The position numbers and the translations under genes were made by a program. The notes under the pieces were generated by a model, which was not told the origin of the DNA, made no database searches, and saw only the letters and a list, made by a program, of their open reading frames with translations. A stretch of DNA of 64,000 nt from Bacteroidota bacterium (GTDB taxonomy: Bacteria > Bacteroidota > Ignavibacteria > Kryptoniales > JAKASW01). The first letter of the stretch is position 1. Every line of letters begins with the position of its first letter. Positions 25,815-34,935 of the stretch are shown here, in pieces. The DNA lies in assembly GCA_021811615.1 (NCBI GenBank), contig JAJZNW010000109.1:25676-89675 (forward strand). Reading direction: 5' to 3'.

Positions 25815-27194
25815 ATGAACGTAGACCTTAAGAAAATACTCGTCAAGCTTTCTTTATTTCTGATAATCGTGTCTCCGATATTCGCCGCTGTTGCGAGAGC
25901 GAAAGAGCCGGAGGTGATGGAGGGACTTGAGACAAACAAAAAGGTCATCATCGCCGAGATGAAGCAGCAGCTGAAGGATGAGCTGGAACATTTCGGCGCA
26001 CCGACGATCGACCACAAGTACGGCGGCTATTTTACCGACATGAACTACAAATGGCAGCTCAAAGGGCCGCAAGACAAAATGATCGTCACACAGGCACGGC
26101 TTGTCTGGGCCAACGCTCACGCCTCCATGTACTATCATCAGAAAGAACCGTATCTCAAGTACGCCACACACGGTTTGAAATTTCTTGAGAACGTCATGTG
26201 GGACAAGAAATACGGCGGCTTCTACGATATCGTGAACAGGGAGGGAAAGCCTCTCGGACGGAACGGCAATTATGTCAAGACCGCATACGGAAACGCTTTC
26301 GGAATATACGGCCTGGCCGGGTACTACAAGGCTTTCGGCGATACTTCCGCACTTGACCTTGCCATCAAGACGTACAAATGGATGGACGAGCACAGCTACG
26401 ACCCGAAATACGGCGGCTACTTCCAGTATATGTCGAGGGAAGGTGTCCCTTACAAGAACGGTTTCCACGGTACGCCCCCCAAAGATCAAAATTCCATGAT
26501 ACATATTATGGAGGCGTTTACGGAGCTGTACGAGGTGTGGCCCAACCCGGAGCTGCGTGTGCGCCTCGACTCGCTGTTCCATGATGTCAGGGACATAGCG
26601 ATCGGGAACCATCCTTGGCTGACACTCTTCTTCGAACGCAACTGGACCCCGGTCTCCTACCGCGATTCGAACAACTATCTCAGGACCGCGCATTTTGAAG
26701 AAGACCATATATCGTTCGGGCACAATGTCGAGACAGCCTGGCTTCTCCTTCAGACATCGAAAGCGCTCGGTTTGAAGAACGAAGCCAAGACGCTCAGGAT
26801 CGCGAAATGGATGGACGACTTCGCACTCGAAAACGGCTGGGACAAGGATCTCGGCGGCATTTACGACGGCGGCTATATTTTCCAGGGGGAGCATCATGTG
26901 ACCATCATTATGCCGACGAAGCAGTGGTGGAGTCAGGTGGAAGCCCTGAATTCCTTCCTGATGATGTCAGAACTCTATCCGCATGACAAAATGGACTATT
27001 ACATGAAATTCTGTGAGCAATGGAATTACGTCAAGAAATATCTGCTCGACCACAAGTACGGCGGCTGGTATTGGGGGGGCATCGACAAAGCTCCTCAAAA
27101 CATAAAGGGGCCCAAGGCGACAATATGGAAAGTGGACTACCACACTACCAGGGGCCTTATAAACTGTATCCGTAGATTGGAAGGAAAGCTGTGA
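25815..27194 (+). CDS. Exported AGE-family epimerase (mannobiose/cellobiose 2-epimerase type)
   Basis: Member of the N-acylglucosamine 2-epimerase fold family, 459 residues, related to cellobiose and mannobiose 2-epimerases that interconvert the reducing-end glucose and mannose of disaccharides. An (alpha/alpha)6 barrel is indicated by repeated DxKYGGYF/GGFYD segments. Two catalytic-type histidines are recognisable: H303 in SFGHNVETAW and H443 in DYHTTRG. KQWWSQVEALN matches the family substrate loop. Unlike characterised cytosolic enzymes it has a signal peptide (about 1-30, ending VARAKE). Ribosome site AGGGAGAAG. The cytosolic-looking paralogue starts 15 bases after its stop. With the GH130 enzyme at 37311 it fits the known mannobiose-to-mannosylglucose route, but export makes its site of action unusual. 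Confidence 0.85.
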   Translation: MNVDLKKILVKLSLFLIIVSPIFAAVARAKEPEVMEGLETNKKVIIAEMKQQLKDELEHFGAPTIDHKYGGYFTDMNYKWQLKGPQDKMIVTQARLVWANAHASMYYHQKEPYLKYATHGLKFLENVMWDKKYGGFYDIVNREGKPLGRNGNYVKTAYGNAFGIYGLAGYYKAFGDTSALDLAIKTYKWMDEHSYDPKYGGYFQYMSREGVPYKNGFHGTPPKDQNSMIHIMEAFTELYEVWPNPELRVRLDSLFHDVRDIAIGNHPWLTLFFERNWTPVSYRDSNNYLRTAHFEEDHISFGHNVETAWLLLQTSKALGLKNEAKTLRIAKWMDDFALENGWDKDLGGIYDGGYIFQGEHHVTIIMPTKQWWSQVEALNSFLMMSELYPHDKMDYYMKFCEQWNYVKKYLLDHKYGGWYWGGIDKAPQNIKGPKATIWKVDYHTTRGLINCIRRLEGKL

Positions 27195-27209
27195 GGAAGG
27201 AATTCATGC

Positions 27210-28625
27210 ATGCCATTTGAAGATCTCAAGCGGGCCGAAATCAAGGACGGTGACAGGATACTGGAACAGATTTCGGCATACATCGGGAAGGATCTGCTGG
27301 ACAAGTGGTATCCTCTCTCGATCGATAGGCAGTACGGTGGTTATTTCACCGACATTTCGTACGACTGGAAAATTCTGCCGGAGCAGCACAAGATGATCGT
27401 CACCCAGGCCCGGTATGTCTGGACAGCTTCGAGAGCCGCACGAATGTTCGGTAAAGATGTCTATGCCGAGGCCGCGATGCACGGTTACGATTTCCTGAGA
27501 AACTCCATGTGGGATCAGAAGAACGGAGGATTCTACCAGATGCGGGACCGTCGCGGACAGGTATGTGACTTCCTCGGTTTCTTTGACGAGAAACGAACGT
27601 ATGGGAACGCATTCGCTGTCTACGGCCTCGCTGCACTGTACGAGCTGACGCATGACGGGAAGGTCCTCGATTTAGCCCGCGAGGGATTCAAATGGATAGA
27701 AGCACACGCCTGCGACGTGAAACAGAAAGGCTACTTTCAGTTCCTGGCGCCCGATGGAAATCCATACGACAGATCGAGTAGTTACAAGACGAAGGCGTAT
27801 GACGATGTCGAGCTGGGTTATAAAGATCAGAATTCATCGATCCACCTCCTTGAAGCTTATACCGAGCTGTACAAGGTCTGGCCGGACCCGGAGTTGAAGC
27901 GAAAGTTGACCGACCTTCTTACGCTCATTCGGGATGTCATAACGACGAAGAAGGGGTATATGAACCTCTTTTTCCACAACGATTGGACGCCGCTCTCGTT
28001 CAGGGATACGCCGAAGGAAATCCGGGAAAAGAACTACAGGCTGGATCATGTCTCTTTCGGACACGACTACGAAACCGGGTTCCTTATGCTGGAGGCGTCA
28101 CATGTTCTCGGCCTGAAGGACGACACCGCGACACTTTCCACCGCTAAGAGGATGGTGGACCACGCGATAGAGAACGGGTGGGACAAAGAGAACGGCGGTT
28201 TCTTCGACGCGGGCTACTATTTCGCCGGCGAAAGCAAGTGTACCATAATACAACCGACGAAGAATTGGTGGGCCCAGGCCGAAGCCCTCAACGTGCTCCT
28301 CCTCATGTCCAGGATCTTTCCTGAAAGCGGCGTTTACCCTGAATACTTCGCCAGGCAATGGCGATATGTCGATAAATTCCTGCTCGATCACGAGCATGGA
28401 GACTGGTTCGAGGGAGGCCTCGACAAAGAGCCTCATTTCAAGACGGGGCCGAAGGGCCATATCTGGAAATGTAACTACCACACCGGCCGGGCAATGATGA
28501 ATTGCATGAAGATGCTCGCACATAACAGCTCCGCTACCATGAAGCAGGAGAGATTCAAGAGGCTGAAAGAAGAGTCCGATGAATTCATATCCCACTGGCA
28601 GAACACAGCCAAGAAAATTGCCTGA
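27210..28625 (+). CDS. Cytosolic AGE-family epimerase (mannobiose/cellobiose 2-epimerase type)
   Basis: Second AGE-family enzyme, 471 residues, with no signal peptide, so predicted cytosolic. Barrel motifs match the upstream paralogue: QYGGYFTDISYDW, GGFYQMRDRRG, SFGHDYETGF with H285, KNWWAQAEALN, and NYHTGRA with H424. The C-terminal helix runs some 40 residues longer than in the paralogue. AGGAAGG lies about 10 bases before the chosen ATG. The pair is close enough to be one transcript. Predicted reaction: epimerisation of beta-1,4-mannobiose to mannosylglucose, or cellobiose to glucosylmannose; the choice cannot be made from sequence alone. Confidence 0.85.
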   Translation: MPFEDLKRAEIKDGDRILEQISAYIGKDLLDKWYPLSIDRQYGGYFTDISYDWKILPEQHKMIVTQARYVWTASRAARMFGKDVYAEAAMHGYDFLRNSMWDQKNGGFYQMRDRRGQVCDFLGFFDEKRTYGNAFAVYGLAALYELTHDGKVLDLAREGFKWIEAHACDVKQKGYFQFLAPDGNPYDRSSSYKTKAYDDVELGYKDQNSSIHLLEAYTELYKVWPDPELKRKLTDLLTLIRDVITTKKGYMNLFFHNDWTPLSFRDTPKEIREKNYRLDHVSFGHDYETGFLMLEASHVLGLKDDTATLSTAKRMVDHAIENGWDKENGGFFDAGYYFAGESKCTIIQPTKNWWAQAEALNVLLLMSRIFPESGVYPEYFARQWRYVDKFLLDHEHGDWFEGGLDKEPHFKTGPKGHIWKCNYHTGRAMMNCMKMLAHNSSATMKQERFKRLKEESDEFISHWQNTAKKIA

Positions 28626-28677
28626 TATTTGCTCCAACAGGTAATTTAGCGGTACTACGCGGACACAGCCTTCGAAA

Positions 28678-28712
28678 CCGCCGGTCGCTTGCATTTTGCG
28701 GATGACCGGCGG
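28678..28712 (+). terminator. CCGCCGG-type stem-loop
   Basis: CCGCCGGTC (28678-28686) pairs with GACCGGCGG (28704-28712) across a 17-base loop, 53 bases after the epimerase stop. It lacks a T-tract. The same CCGCCGG...CCGGCGG core follows genes at 32705 and 47081. Confidence 0.4.
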
Positions 28713-28768
28713 CGTGCATCAAACAAGACGCCCGACCAACTCTGTTCAAACAACAATTCTCTGGAGAA

Positions 28769-30619
28769 ATGATGAAGAGACTCCCTATACTGCTGCTGCC
28801 GCTCCTCAGTCTGTTCTTAGTTCAGTGCGCAAGCGAAAGTAAATTCGAATATTTCGTGACGGCGAAAAAAGACAAGCTGATGGATGGGAACAAGGTGCTG
28901 CGTTTTGTCTCCTACGACATTCCGAACCTAACATACATCGAAGACTATGATGCATTCAGAGCGCAGAGCCCTTGGAGATTTCCAGATACATATGAAATCA
29001 GAGACGCGCTGAGGACGATCAGGATGGACGGCGGAAAGGTAGCCCGCATCTACACCTTTTCGGTGAAGCAGGCCGGAATGTCCAGCCATATCCCCCGCGC
29101 CGTCGAAGCACCGGGCGAATTCAACGAGAAGGCTTTCAGGACGTTCGATAAGGTCCTGCAGATTGCAAACCGGGAGGGTGTGAGGCTGATTGTTCCGCTT
29201 GTCGACAACTGGTGGTGGTGGGGAGGAGCGGGAGCGTACGCCGCATTTCGCGGGAAGGAACCGAAGGCTTTCTGGACCGATCCTCAGATCATACACGATT
29301 TCGAGAAGACGATCAGATTTGTCCTCAACAGGAAGAACACCTACACCGGAGTAAAGTACAAGGACGACAAGGCCATCCTCGGCTGGGAGACCGGAAACGA
29401 GCTTCAGGCCCCTCAATCCTGGCAGGATACGATCGCTGCCTATATCAGAAGCATCGACAAGAACCATCTCATCATAGAATGCACTAATCATAAGCGCCTT
29501 ACCGAGAGGGAAGTCGCGGACACTAACTTCGATGTGCTGACGACTCACTTCTATACCGATCTGAAGACTGCAGTCCATGATGTGAAGCTGGACAGAGAGA
29601 TGACTGAAGGGAAAAAGCCGTACTACGTCGGCGAGTTCGGCCTACGCAATCCCCGCAACACGAAGGCTTTTCTGGATACCGTCATAAACAACGGCATTTC
29701 GGGAATAATGATATGGAGTCTGAGGTTTCACTCCAGGGACGGAGGCTTCTATCAGCACGGTCTGGCTTATCACTTCCCGGGCTTTGCGAGCGATTCCGGC
29801 ATCGACGGGAAGCAGGTGGTCGGGTGGATGAGAGCGGCGGCTTACAAGATCAATGGTGAACCCGAACCGCCGCTGCCGGTTCCGGACCCGCCTCATCTGC
29901 TGGACATCAACAACGTCTACGAAATATCATGGCAGGGTTCCGCCGGTGCATCCTCGTATGAAATCCAGCGAAGATCCGGCGATTCAAAAGACTGGAAGAC
30001 TATCGCGGACAGCGTCAGCGATGCCGATGTCGTCTTCAGACCGCTGTACGAAGATACCACCGCCCAGCTCGGAAAGAGTTATTACTACAGGGTTGTCGCG
30101 CAGAACAGCTCGGGCAAATCGGATCCGTCGAATGCCGTCGGACCGGTCGATGTGAAATATAAGATGCTCGTAGACGAACTCGCGGATACGTCGCATATAT
30201 ATGAAATGTCCGACAGCCTGAAGTTTGCATCGCTCAGGACGGCAGTCCTGGCGAAGTACGACTACAGCAGGTTGGACGGCGCAAAGGGTGCATATGTCAT
30301 TTATAAGGTACCCGAGAATATCGATTCGATTGCGGTGGAGGCTTTCTTCACGAAGGGACAATGCGGCATGACCTTCTTTGCTTCCGATTCCCTGAACACC
30401 TTCACGCCTATCGCCGCGAAGCTTGAAACTTTCCCGCCGTATACCAATTTCTATCATTTATATACGCCGGCACTGTACACTTGTTCGGAGTTTCCGGCTG
30501 ACAGCAAGTATCTCAAGATACAGTTCAATGGAGACTCGGAGCTCAGCAGAGTCGAAATAATCTACGACACGATACCCGTACCGGATCGTGACATTGTGAC
30601 ACTCTCACAGGAGAAGTGA
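28769..30619 (+). CDS. Lipoprotein GH5-type beta-mannanase with fibronectin III-like domain
   Basis: Predicted lipid-anchored endo-beta-mannanase of 616 residues. The signal peptide ends in LFLVQC, a lipobox with the modified cysteine near residue 20. Residues 25-370 form a clan GH-A barrel resembling mannan endo-1,4-beta-mannosidases: VPLVDNWWWWGG, GWETGNELQAP with acid/base E211, and YYVGEFGLRN with nucleophile E289. Residues 385-465 look like a fibronectin III module (YEISWQGSAGASSYEIQRR). The last 150 residues are a beta-rich domain of unknown type. It would cut mannan at the cell surface or in the periplasm to feed the epimerase and GH130 steps. The adjacent acetylesterase suggests acetylated mannan. 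Confidence 0.82.
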   Translation: MMKRLPILLLPLLSLFLVQCASESKFEYFVTAKKDKLMDGNKVLRFVSYDIPNLTYIEDYDAFRAQSPWRFPDTYEIRDALRTIRMDGGKVARIYTFSVKQAGMSSHIPRAVEAPGEFNEKAFRTFDKVLQIANREGVRLIVPLVDNWWWWGGAGAYAAFRGKEPKAFWTDPQIIHDFEKTIRFVLNRKNTYTGVKYKDDKAILGWETGNELQAPQSWQDTIAAYIRSIDKNHLIIECTNHKRLTEREVADTNFDVLTTHFYTDLKTAVHDVKLDREMTEGKKPYYVGEFGLRNPRNTKAFLDTVINNGISGIMIWSLRFHSRDGGFYQHGLAYHFPGFASDSGIDGKQVVGWMRAAAYKINGEPEPPLPVPDPPHLLDINNVYEISWQGSAGASSYEIQRRSGDSKDWKTIADSVSDADVVFRPLYEDTTAQLGKSYYYRVVAQNSSGKSDPSNAVGPVDVKYKMLVDELADTSHIYEMSDSLKFASLRTAVLAKYDYSRLDGAKGAYVIYKVPENIDSIAVEAFFTKGQCGMTFFASDSLNTFTPIAAKLETFPPYTNFYHLYTPALYTCSEFPADSKYLKIQFNGDSELSRVEIIYDTIPVPDRDIVTLSQEK

Positions 30620-30674
30620 CAGAAGGCGTTTTCCCATAGCAGCGACATATTTTCAAAAATCTGAGGGCATGAAA

Positions 30675-32705
30675 ATGAAAGCCGTTATCTTTCTCTTCGC
30701 TCTAGCATCGGTCGTTCGGGCCCAGGTTCCCTCTTCGCGTTACCTGGAGATGCCCGCTTTGTTTTCGGACAACATGGTCCTCCAGCAGAAATCGAATGTT
30801 CCGGTCTGGGGGAAGGCCCTGCCGGGAGAGCAGGTAGCTGTTAAAGCCGGCTGGGGAGCGGCTGCAAGCACGACCGTAAACCCGGACAGCAGCTGGGAGG
30901 TGCATTTGAAAACCGTGAAGGCCGGCGGACCCTACGAGATGCGGGTTATGGTGGGCGATTCCACTGTCGTGTATAAGAATGTGATGCTCGGAGAAGTCTG
31001 GCTCTGCTCCGGTCAGTCGAACATGGAGATCCCGATGGAAGGATGGCCGCCACAGTACCCGATCAGGAACTCCGCGGAAGAAATCCGTAATGCGGACTAT
31101 CCTGATATACGCCTGTTCCATGTTGCAAGGGATTTTTCAGCGAATCCTCAATTCAACTGCGTCGGTACGTGGAACGAGTGCAATCCCACGACAGTCGCAT
31201 CCTTCAGCGCCGTCGGCTATTTTTTCGGACGGGAATTGTACGAGAAACTCCACGTCCCGATAGGTCTCATCATGTCGGTCTGGGGCGGGACGAAGATACA
31301 GCCCTGGATCAGCGCCGGATACCTTTCGGAGCTGCCTGATTATAAGACGATTGCTCAGCAGATCGAACATGGAGCCGGTCTTGTTGCCGCGCAGAAAGCG
31401 TGGATACATTCTCATCCCGTCATCAATACCGCGACAAGAAATCCAGACAGCATGTATGTCGGGTTGAACTTCGGCGACGCCGCCTTATCCGGGAAGAATT
31501 ACAACGACTCATCATGGAAAACCATGAAACTGCCTGTGTACTGGCAGATGACATCGGCCGGAATGTTCAATGGAGCCGTCTGGTTCAGGAAGAACATACA
31601 GATCCCGAAAAGCTGGGTCGGGTCGACTCTGGTTCTTCATCTGGGACCGATCGACGACATGGATGAGACATGGGTAAACGGTACGAAGGTCGGTGGGTAT
31701 CTGACGACCGGCTATTACGCCTACCCTCGTGTCTACGATGTGCCGGCTGACATAGTAACCGATACTTCTTTAACGATAGCGGTCCGCGTTCTGGACATCG
31801 GCGGCTTCGGAGGGATCTGGGGCGACGGCGTGAAGATGGAAATTAACCCGAAGTCCGATTCGTCTCAGACTATTCCATTGTCCGGTGAATGGAAATATAT
31901 GCCCGTCGCGGAGTTCACCAACTCGAAGTTCTACGTGTACGGACCGGACGGAGAGTTCTATGACCGGCCGAGACTTCCATTCAGGTTCGACTACGACTCG
32001 CCGACCGTGCTGTTTAACGGAATGATTGCCCCCATCATACCTTACCATATCAGGGGCGTCATTTGGTACCAGGGCGAGTCCAACTCCGGCACTCCGGGCG
32101 ATTACAATAACTACAAATACCTTTTCCCTTTGTTGATAAAGAACTGGCGCGCCGATTGGAAGGAAGGAGACTTCCCGTTCTACTGGGTACAGATCGCACC
32201 GTTCAACTACGGTCCGTCGGGCAAATCCTACATTGTGCGCGACGCTCAGCGCCGGACGCTTTCAGTTCCCAATACGGGCATGGCGGTCACGCTCGATATA
32301 GGCACCGTGGATAATATTCATCCGCCTGATAAGCAGGATGTCGGACATCGTCTTGCACTCTGGGCGCTGGACAAAACCTACGGTAAGCGGCTTGTCTATT
32401 CCGGTCCGCTTTATAGATCGATGAGAGTGGAAGGCGACAAAGCCATCATCTCTTTCCGGGATGTGGACGGCGGGTTGGTATATAAACCTCTTGACGGGAA
32501 ATCGAACTTCATCATTGCAGGAAAAGACAGCAGCTTCGTCGACGCAGATGTTAAAATCGTAGGAAGGACTTTAGTCGTTTACAGTCCTGAGGTGAAGCAT
32601 CCCGTTGCAGTTAGATACGCATGGGGAAATACCGATGAAGCGACGCTGTTCAACAAGGCGGGACTTCCCGCTTCGACATTCAGAACCGATGATTGGCCGC
32701 GGTGA
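30675..32705 (+). CDS. Exported sialate-O-acetylesterase-like (SASA) carbohydrate esterase
   Basis: Exported SGNH-fold carbohydrate acetylesterase of 676 residues. The ATG at 30675 is preferred to that at 30669 because GAGGG lies 7 bases before it. A signal peptide (about 1-17) precedes FSDNMVLQQ, the usual start of this family. The nucleophile Ser115 is in CSGQSNMEIPM, the block III-like segment is GVIWYQGESNSG, and the terminal Asp-His pair lies near IHPPDKQDVGH. A galactose-binding-like jelly roll is inserted (about 250-390, WFRKNIQIP, GPIDDMDETWVNG). Family members deacetylate sialate, xylan or mannan. Beside mannanase and epimerases, acetyl-mannan is the likeliest substrate here. Confidence 0.87.
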   Translation: MKAVIFLFALASVVRAQVPSSRYLEMPALFSDNMVLQQKSNVPVWGKALPGEQVAVKAGWGAAASTTVNPDSSWEVHLKTVKAGGPYEMRVMVGDSTVVYKNVMLGEVWLCSGQSNMEIPMEGWPPQYPIRNSAEEIRNADYPDIRLFHVARDFSANPQFNCVGTWNECNPTTVASFSAVGYFFGRELYEKLHVPIGLIMSVWGGTKIQPWISAGYLSELPDYKTIAQQIEHGAGLVAAQKAWIHSHPVINTATRNPDSMYVGLNFGDAALSGKNYNDSSWKTMKLPVYWQMTSAGMFNGAVWFRKNIQIPKSWVGSTLVLHLGPIDDMDETWVNGTKVGGYLTTGYYAYPRVYDVPADIVTDTSLTIAVRVLDIGGFGGIWGDGVKMEINPKSDSSQTIPLSGEWKYMPVAEFTNSKFYVYGPDGEFYDRPRLPFRFDYDSPTVLFNGMIAPIIPYHIRGVIWYQGESNSGTPGDYNNYKYLFPLLIKNWRADWKEGDFPFYWVQIAPFNYGPSGKSYIVRDAQRRTLSVPNTGMAVTLDIGTVDNIHPPDKQDVGHRLALWALDKTYGKRLVYSGPLYRSMRVEGDKAIISFRDVDGGLVYKPLDGKSNFIIAGKDSSFVDADVKIVGRTLVVYSPEVKHPVAVRYAWGNTDEATLFNKAGLPASTFRTDDWPR

Positions 32706-32736
32706 GTTTTCTCACCGGCACCCGAATTCTGTCACA

Positions 32737-32772
32737 GCCCGCCGGATCGAAGGTGTAAGAGAACCGGCGGGC
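32737..32772 (+). terminator. CCGCCGG-type stem-loop
   Basis: GCCCGCCGG (32737-32745) and CCGGCGGGC (32764-32772) form a 9-bp stem with an 18-base loop, 31 bases after the esterase stop. A run of CTTTCCC follows shortly. It belongs with the similar hairpins at 28678 and 47097. Confidence 0.45.
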
Positions 32773-32877
32773 CGACTTTCCCGGCCCGTGACTTATATTG
32801 TCTTCCGATGAACATCCGCATCGGTCTTTCAGGCGCCATCGATTCAGACGGCAGAAAAACACATCCGGAAGGTGACA

Positions 32878-34923
32878 ATGCGACCATTAGTTAGATTCAG
32901 CATACTCTCTATTATTACTTTCTTCTCTTTCACTCTCTTCGCACAAAGCACAATTACCCGACCTCCGGCAGTTCCACTTATGGTGACCGACCCATACTTC
33001 AGCGTCTGGTCGTTTGTGAACAATCCTGCCGACGATTACACGCGGCACTGGACGGGGAACACGATGGGGATCTGTCTGATGATGAAGATAGATGGAAAAT
33101 CCTACCGCGTCGTCGGAAGCAACGAGCAGTCTCTGCCCGTTCTCCATTTGAGCCAAACGATTGTCGATCCAACTCAGACGACCTACGTCTTCGACCAGGC
33201 AGGAATTGAGCTTCAACTTATCTTCACGACGCCGCTGTTGCCGGATTCCCTCGACCTCATATCGGAGGACGCCTCATACATAACCTGGCGGGTCCATTCA
33301 ATAGACGGCCAGAAGCATGATGTCTCCTTCTATTTCGACGGTGACGCCGAGTTCTGCCTCGATAATCCGAACGAGAAAGTGGTCTGGGGACGGCTGAAGC
33401 TTCCCGGGATAGATGTAATGCAGATGGGCTCCCAAAGACAGGATGTTCTCGGCAGCCGTGGCGACAGGGTTCAGATAAACTGGGGCTACGTTTATTTTTG
33501 TTCGCCGAAGGATCAGAATGCCGAGAGCGTGATCGCGCCGGCTAATTCAGCCCGCGAGGCGTTCATGAGAAACAGCACTCTGCCATCGTCAGATGATTTC
33601 GATATGCCCGTCCAGGGAAATGACGGCTGGCCGGTGGCAGCTTACGTTTTCAACCTCGGCGAGGTCGGACCGCAGGTCAGCCAAAGGTTCGTCATGGTAG
33701 CTTACAACGAAATTTACTCGATAGACTTTTTCCGGAGAGAGCTTCCCGCGTACTGGAAGCGAAACGGTAAGACGATCGATGAGATGATAACCGAGCGAGT
33801 GGACGAGCACGGGAAGCTGATGGACGAATGCAGGAGCTTCGACAGCAGGCTGGTTGCAGCTCTGGCGGAAAAAGGAGGGAAGAACTATGCATCCATCTGT
33901 GCACTCGCCTACCGCCAGGTGTTTGGAGCAACGAAGCTCGCAGCTGACGCCGACGGGACACCGATGCTCTTCACTAAGGAGAACTCGAGCAACGGATGCA
34001 TTAGCACCGTGGATGTGATCTACCCGACCGCACCTTTCTTCATGTACCTGAACAGCGCGCTGCTCAAAGCTATGCTGACCCCGGTGTTCAAGTACGCGGA
34101 AATGCCGAGATGGAAGTTCCCGTTCGCGCCGCACGATCTCGGGACTTATCCTGACGCCAACGGCCAGGTCTACGGCGGCGGAGAGAAGAGCGCTGTCGAC
34201 CAGATGCCCGTTGAAGAATCGGGGAACATGATCATACTGACTTATGCCCTTTGCAGGGAGGATCACAACGCGAACTATGCCGAGAAGTACTGGCCCTGCC
34301 TGCAAAAGTGGGCGGATTATCTGAAAAAGGAGGGACTCGATCCGGCTAACCAGCTCTGCACCGACGACTTTACCGGCCACCTGGCACATAACGCGAACCT
34401 GTCGGTGAAAGCTATCGTCGCGCTCGGGTGCTTCTCAAAGATCTGCGACATGGCGGGCAAACCGGAAGAGGCGAAAGAGTTCGGAACGCTCGCGAAAGGG
34501 TACGCAAAAAAATGGGCAGCGATGGATATCGACGGCGACCATTACAAGCTGGCGTTCGACAAGCCGGGCACATGGAGCCAGAAGTACAATATGGTCTGGG
34601 ACAAAATATTCGGACTGGGATTGTTTTCCCCCGACGTCTACAATAGGGAACTCGCCTTCTACAAGACGAAAATGAACAAGTACGGTCTGCCGCTCGACTC
34701 GCGCGCCGCGTTCACTAAACCCGAGTGGATGACGTGGGTGGCGACGATGTATCCGGGCCGGGAAGACTTCGAATTGTATATGCACAAAATTGCGGAATAC
34801 CTGAACGATACTCCCGACAGGGTCCCGTTCAGCGACTTGTTCGATACGAAGACCGCGAGGCAGGTCATGTTCCAGGCAAGAAGTGTCGTGGGCGGAATGT
34901 ATATAAAGATGCTCAGCAAATAG
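32878..34923 (+). CDS. Exported DUF4965 (glutaminase A-like) family protein
   Basis: Exported protein of 681 residues resembling the DUF4964/DUF5127/DUF4965/DUF1793 architecture of fungal glutaminase A-like proteins, common in polysaccharide loci of the FCB group. The signal peptide is about 1-22 (ending LFAQS). Characteristic wording includes PPAVPLMVTDPYFSVWS and HWTGNTMGICLMMKIDG near the start, then YASICALAYRQVFGATKL and CTDDFTGHLAHNANLSVKA in the (alpha/alpha) barrel. The GTG at 32872 overlaps the GGAAGG ribosome site, so I use the ATG at 32878. Despite the name, activity is not established for bacterial members near glycosidases; a glycoside hydrolase-like role is conceivable because of the barrel fold. 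Confidence 0.8.
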   Translation: MRPLVRFSILSIITFFSFTLFAQSTITRPPAVPLMVTDPYFSVWSFVNNPADDYTRHWTGNTMGICLMMKIDGKSYRVVGSNEQSLPVLHLSQTIVDPTQTTYVFDQAGIELQLIFTTPLLPDSLDLISEDASYITWRVHSIDGQKHDVSFYFDGDAEFCLDNPNEKVVWGRLKLPGIDVMQMGSQRQDVLGSRGDRVQINWGYVYFCSPKDQNAESVIAPANSAREAFMRNSTLPSSDDFDMPVQGNDGWPVAAYVFNLGEVGPQVSQRFVMVAYNEIYSIDFFRRELPAYWKRNGKTIDEMITERVDEHGKLMDECRSFDSRLVAALAEKGGKNYASICALAYRQVFGATKLAADADGTPMLFTKENSSNGCISTVDVIYPTAPFFMYLNSALLKAMLTPVFKYAEMPRWKFPFAPHDLGTYPDANGQVYGGGEKSAVDQMPVEESGNMIILTYALCREDHNANYAEKYWPCLQKWADYLKKEGLDPANQLCTDDFTGHLAHNANLSVKAIVALGCFSKICDMAGKPEEAKEFGTLAKGYAKKWAAMDIDGDHYKLAFDKPGTWSQKYNMVWDKIFGLGLFSPDVYNRELAFYKTKMNKYGLPLDSRAAFTKPEWMTWVATMYPGREDFELYMHKIAEYLNDTPDRVPFSDLFDTKTARQVMFQARSVVGGMYIKMLSK

Positions 34924-34935
34924 GAGGGATTTTCT

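Noticed and set aside
25854..26897. Minus-strand 347-codon frame opposite the exported epimerase
   Set aside because: Shadow of a well-supported AGE-family gene; repeats in it only mirror the barrel repeats.
32878..34923. Firm call as a glutaminase
   Set aside because: The family name derives from fungal GtaA; no activity can be deduced here and the context is polysaccharide degradation.
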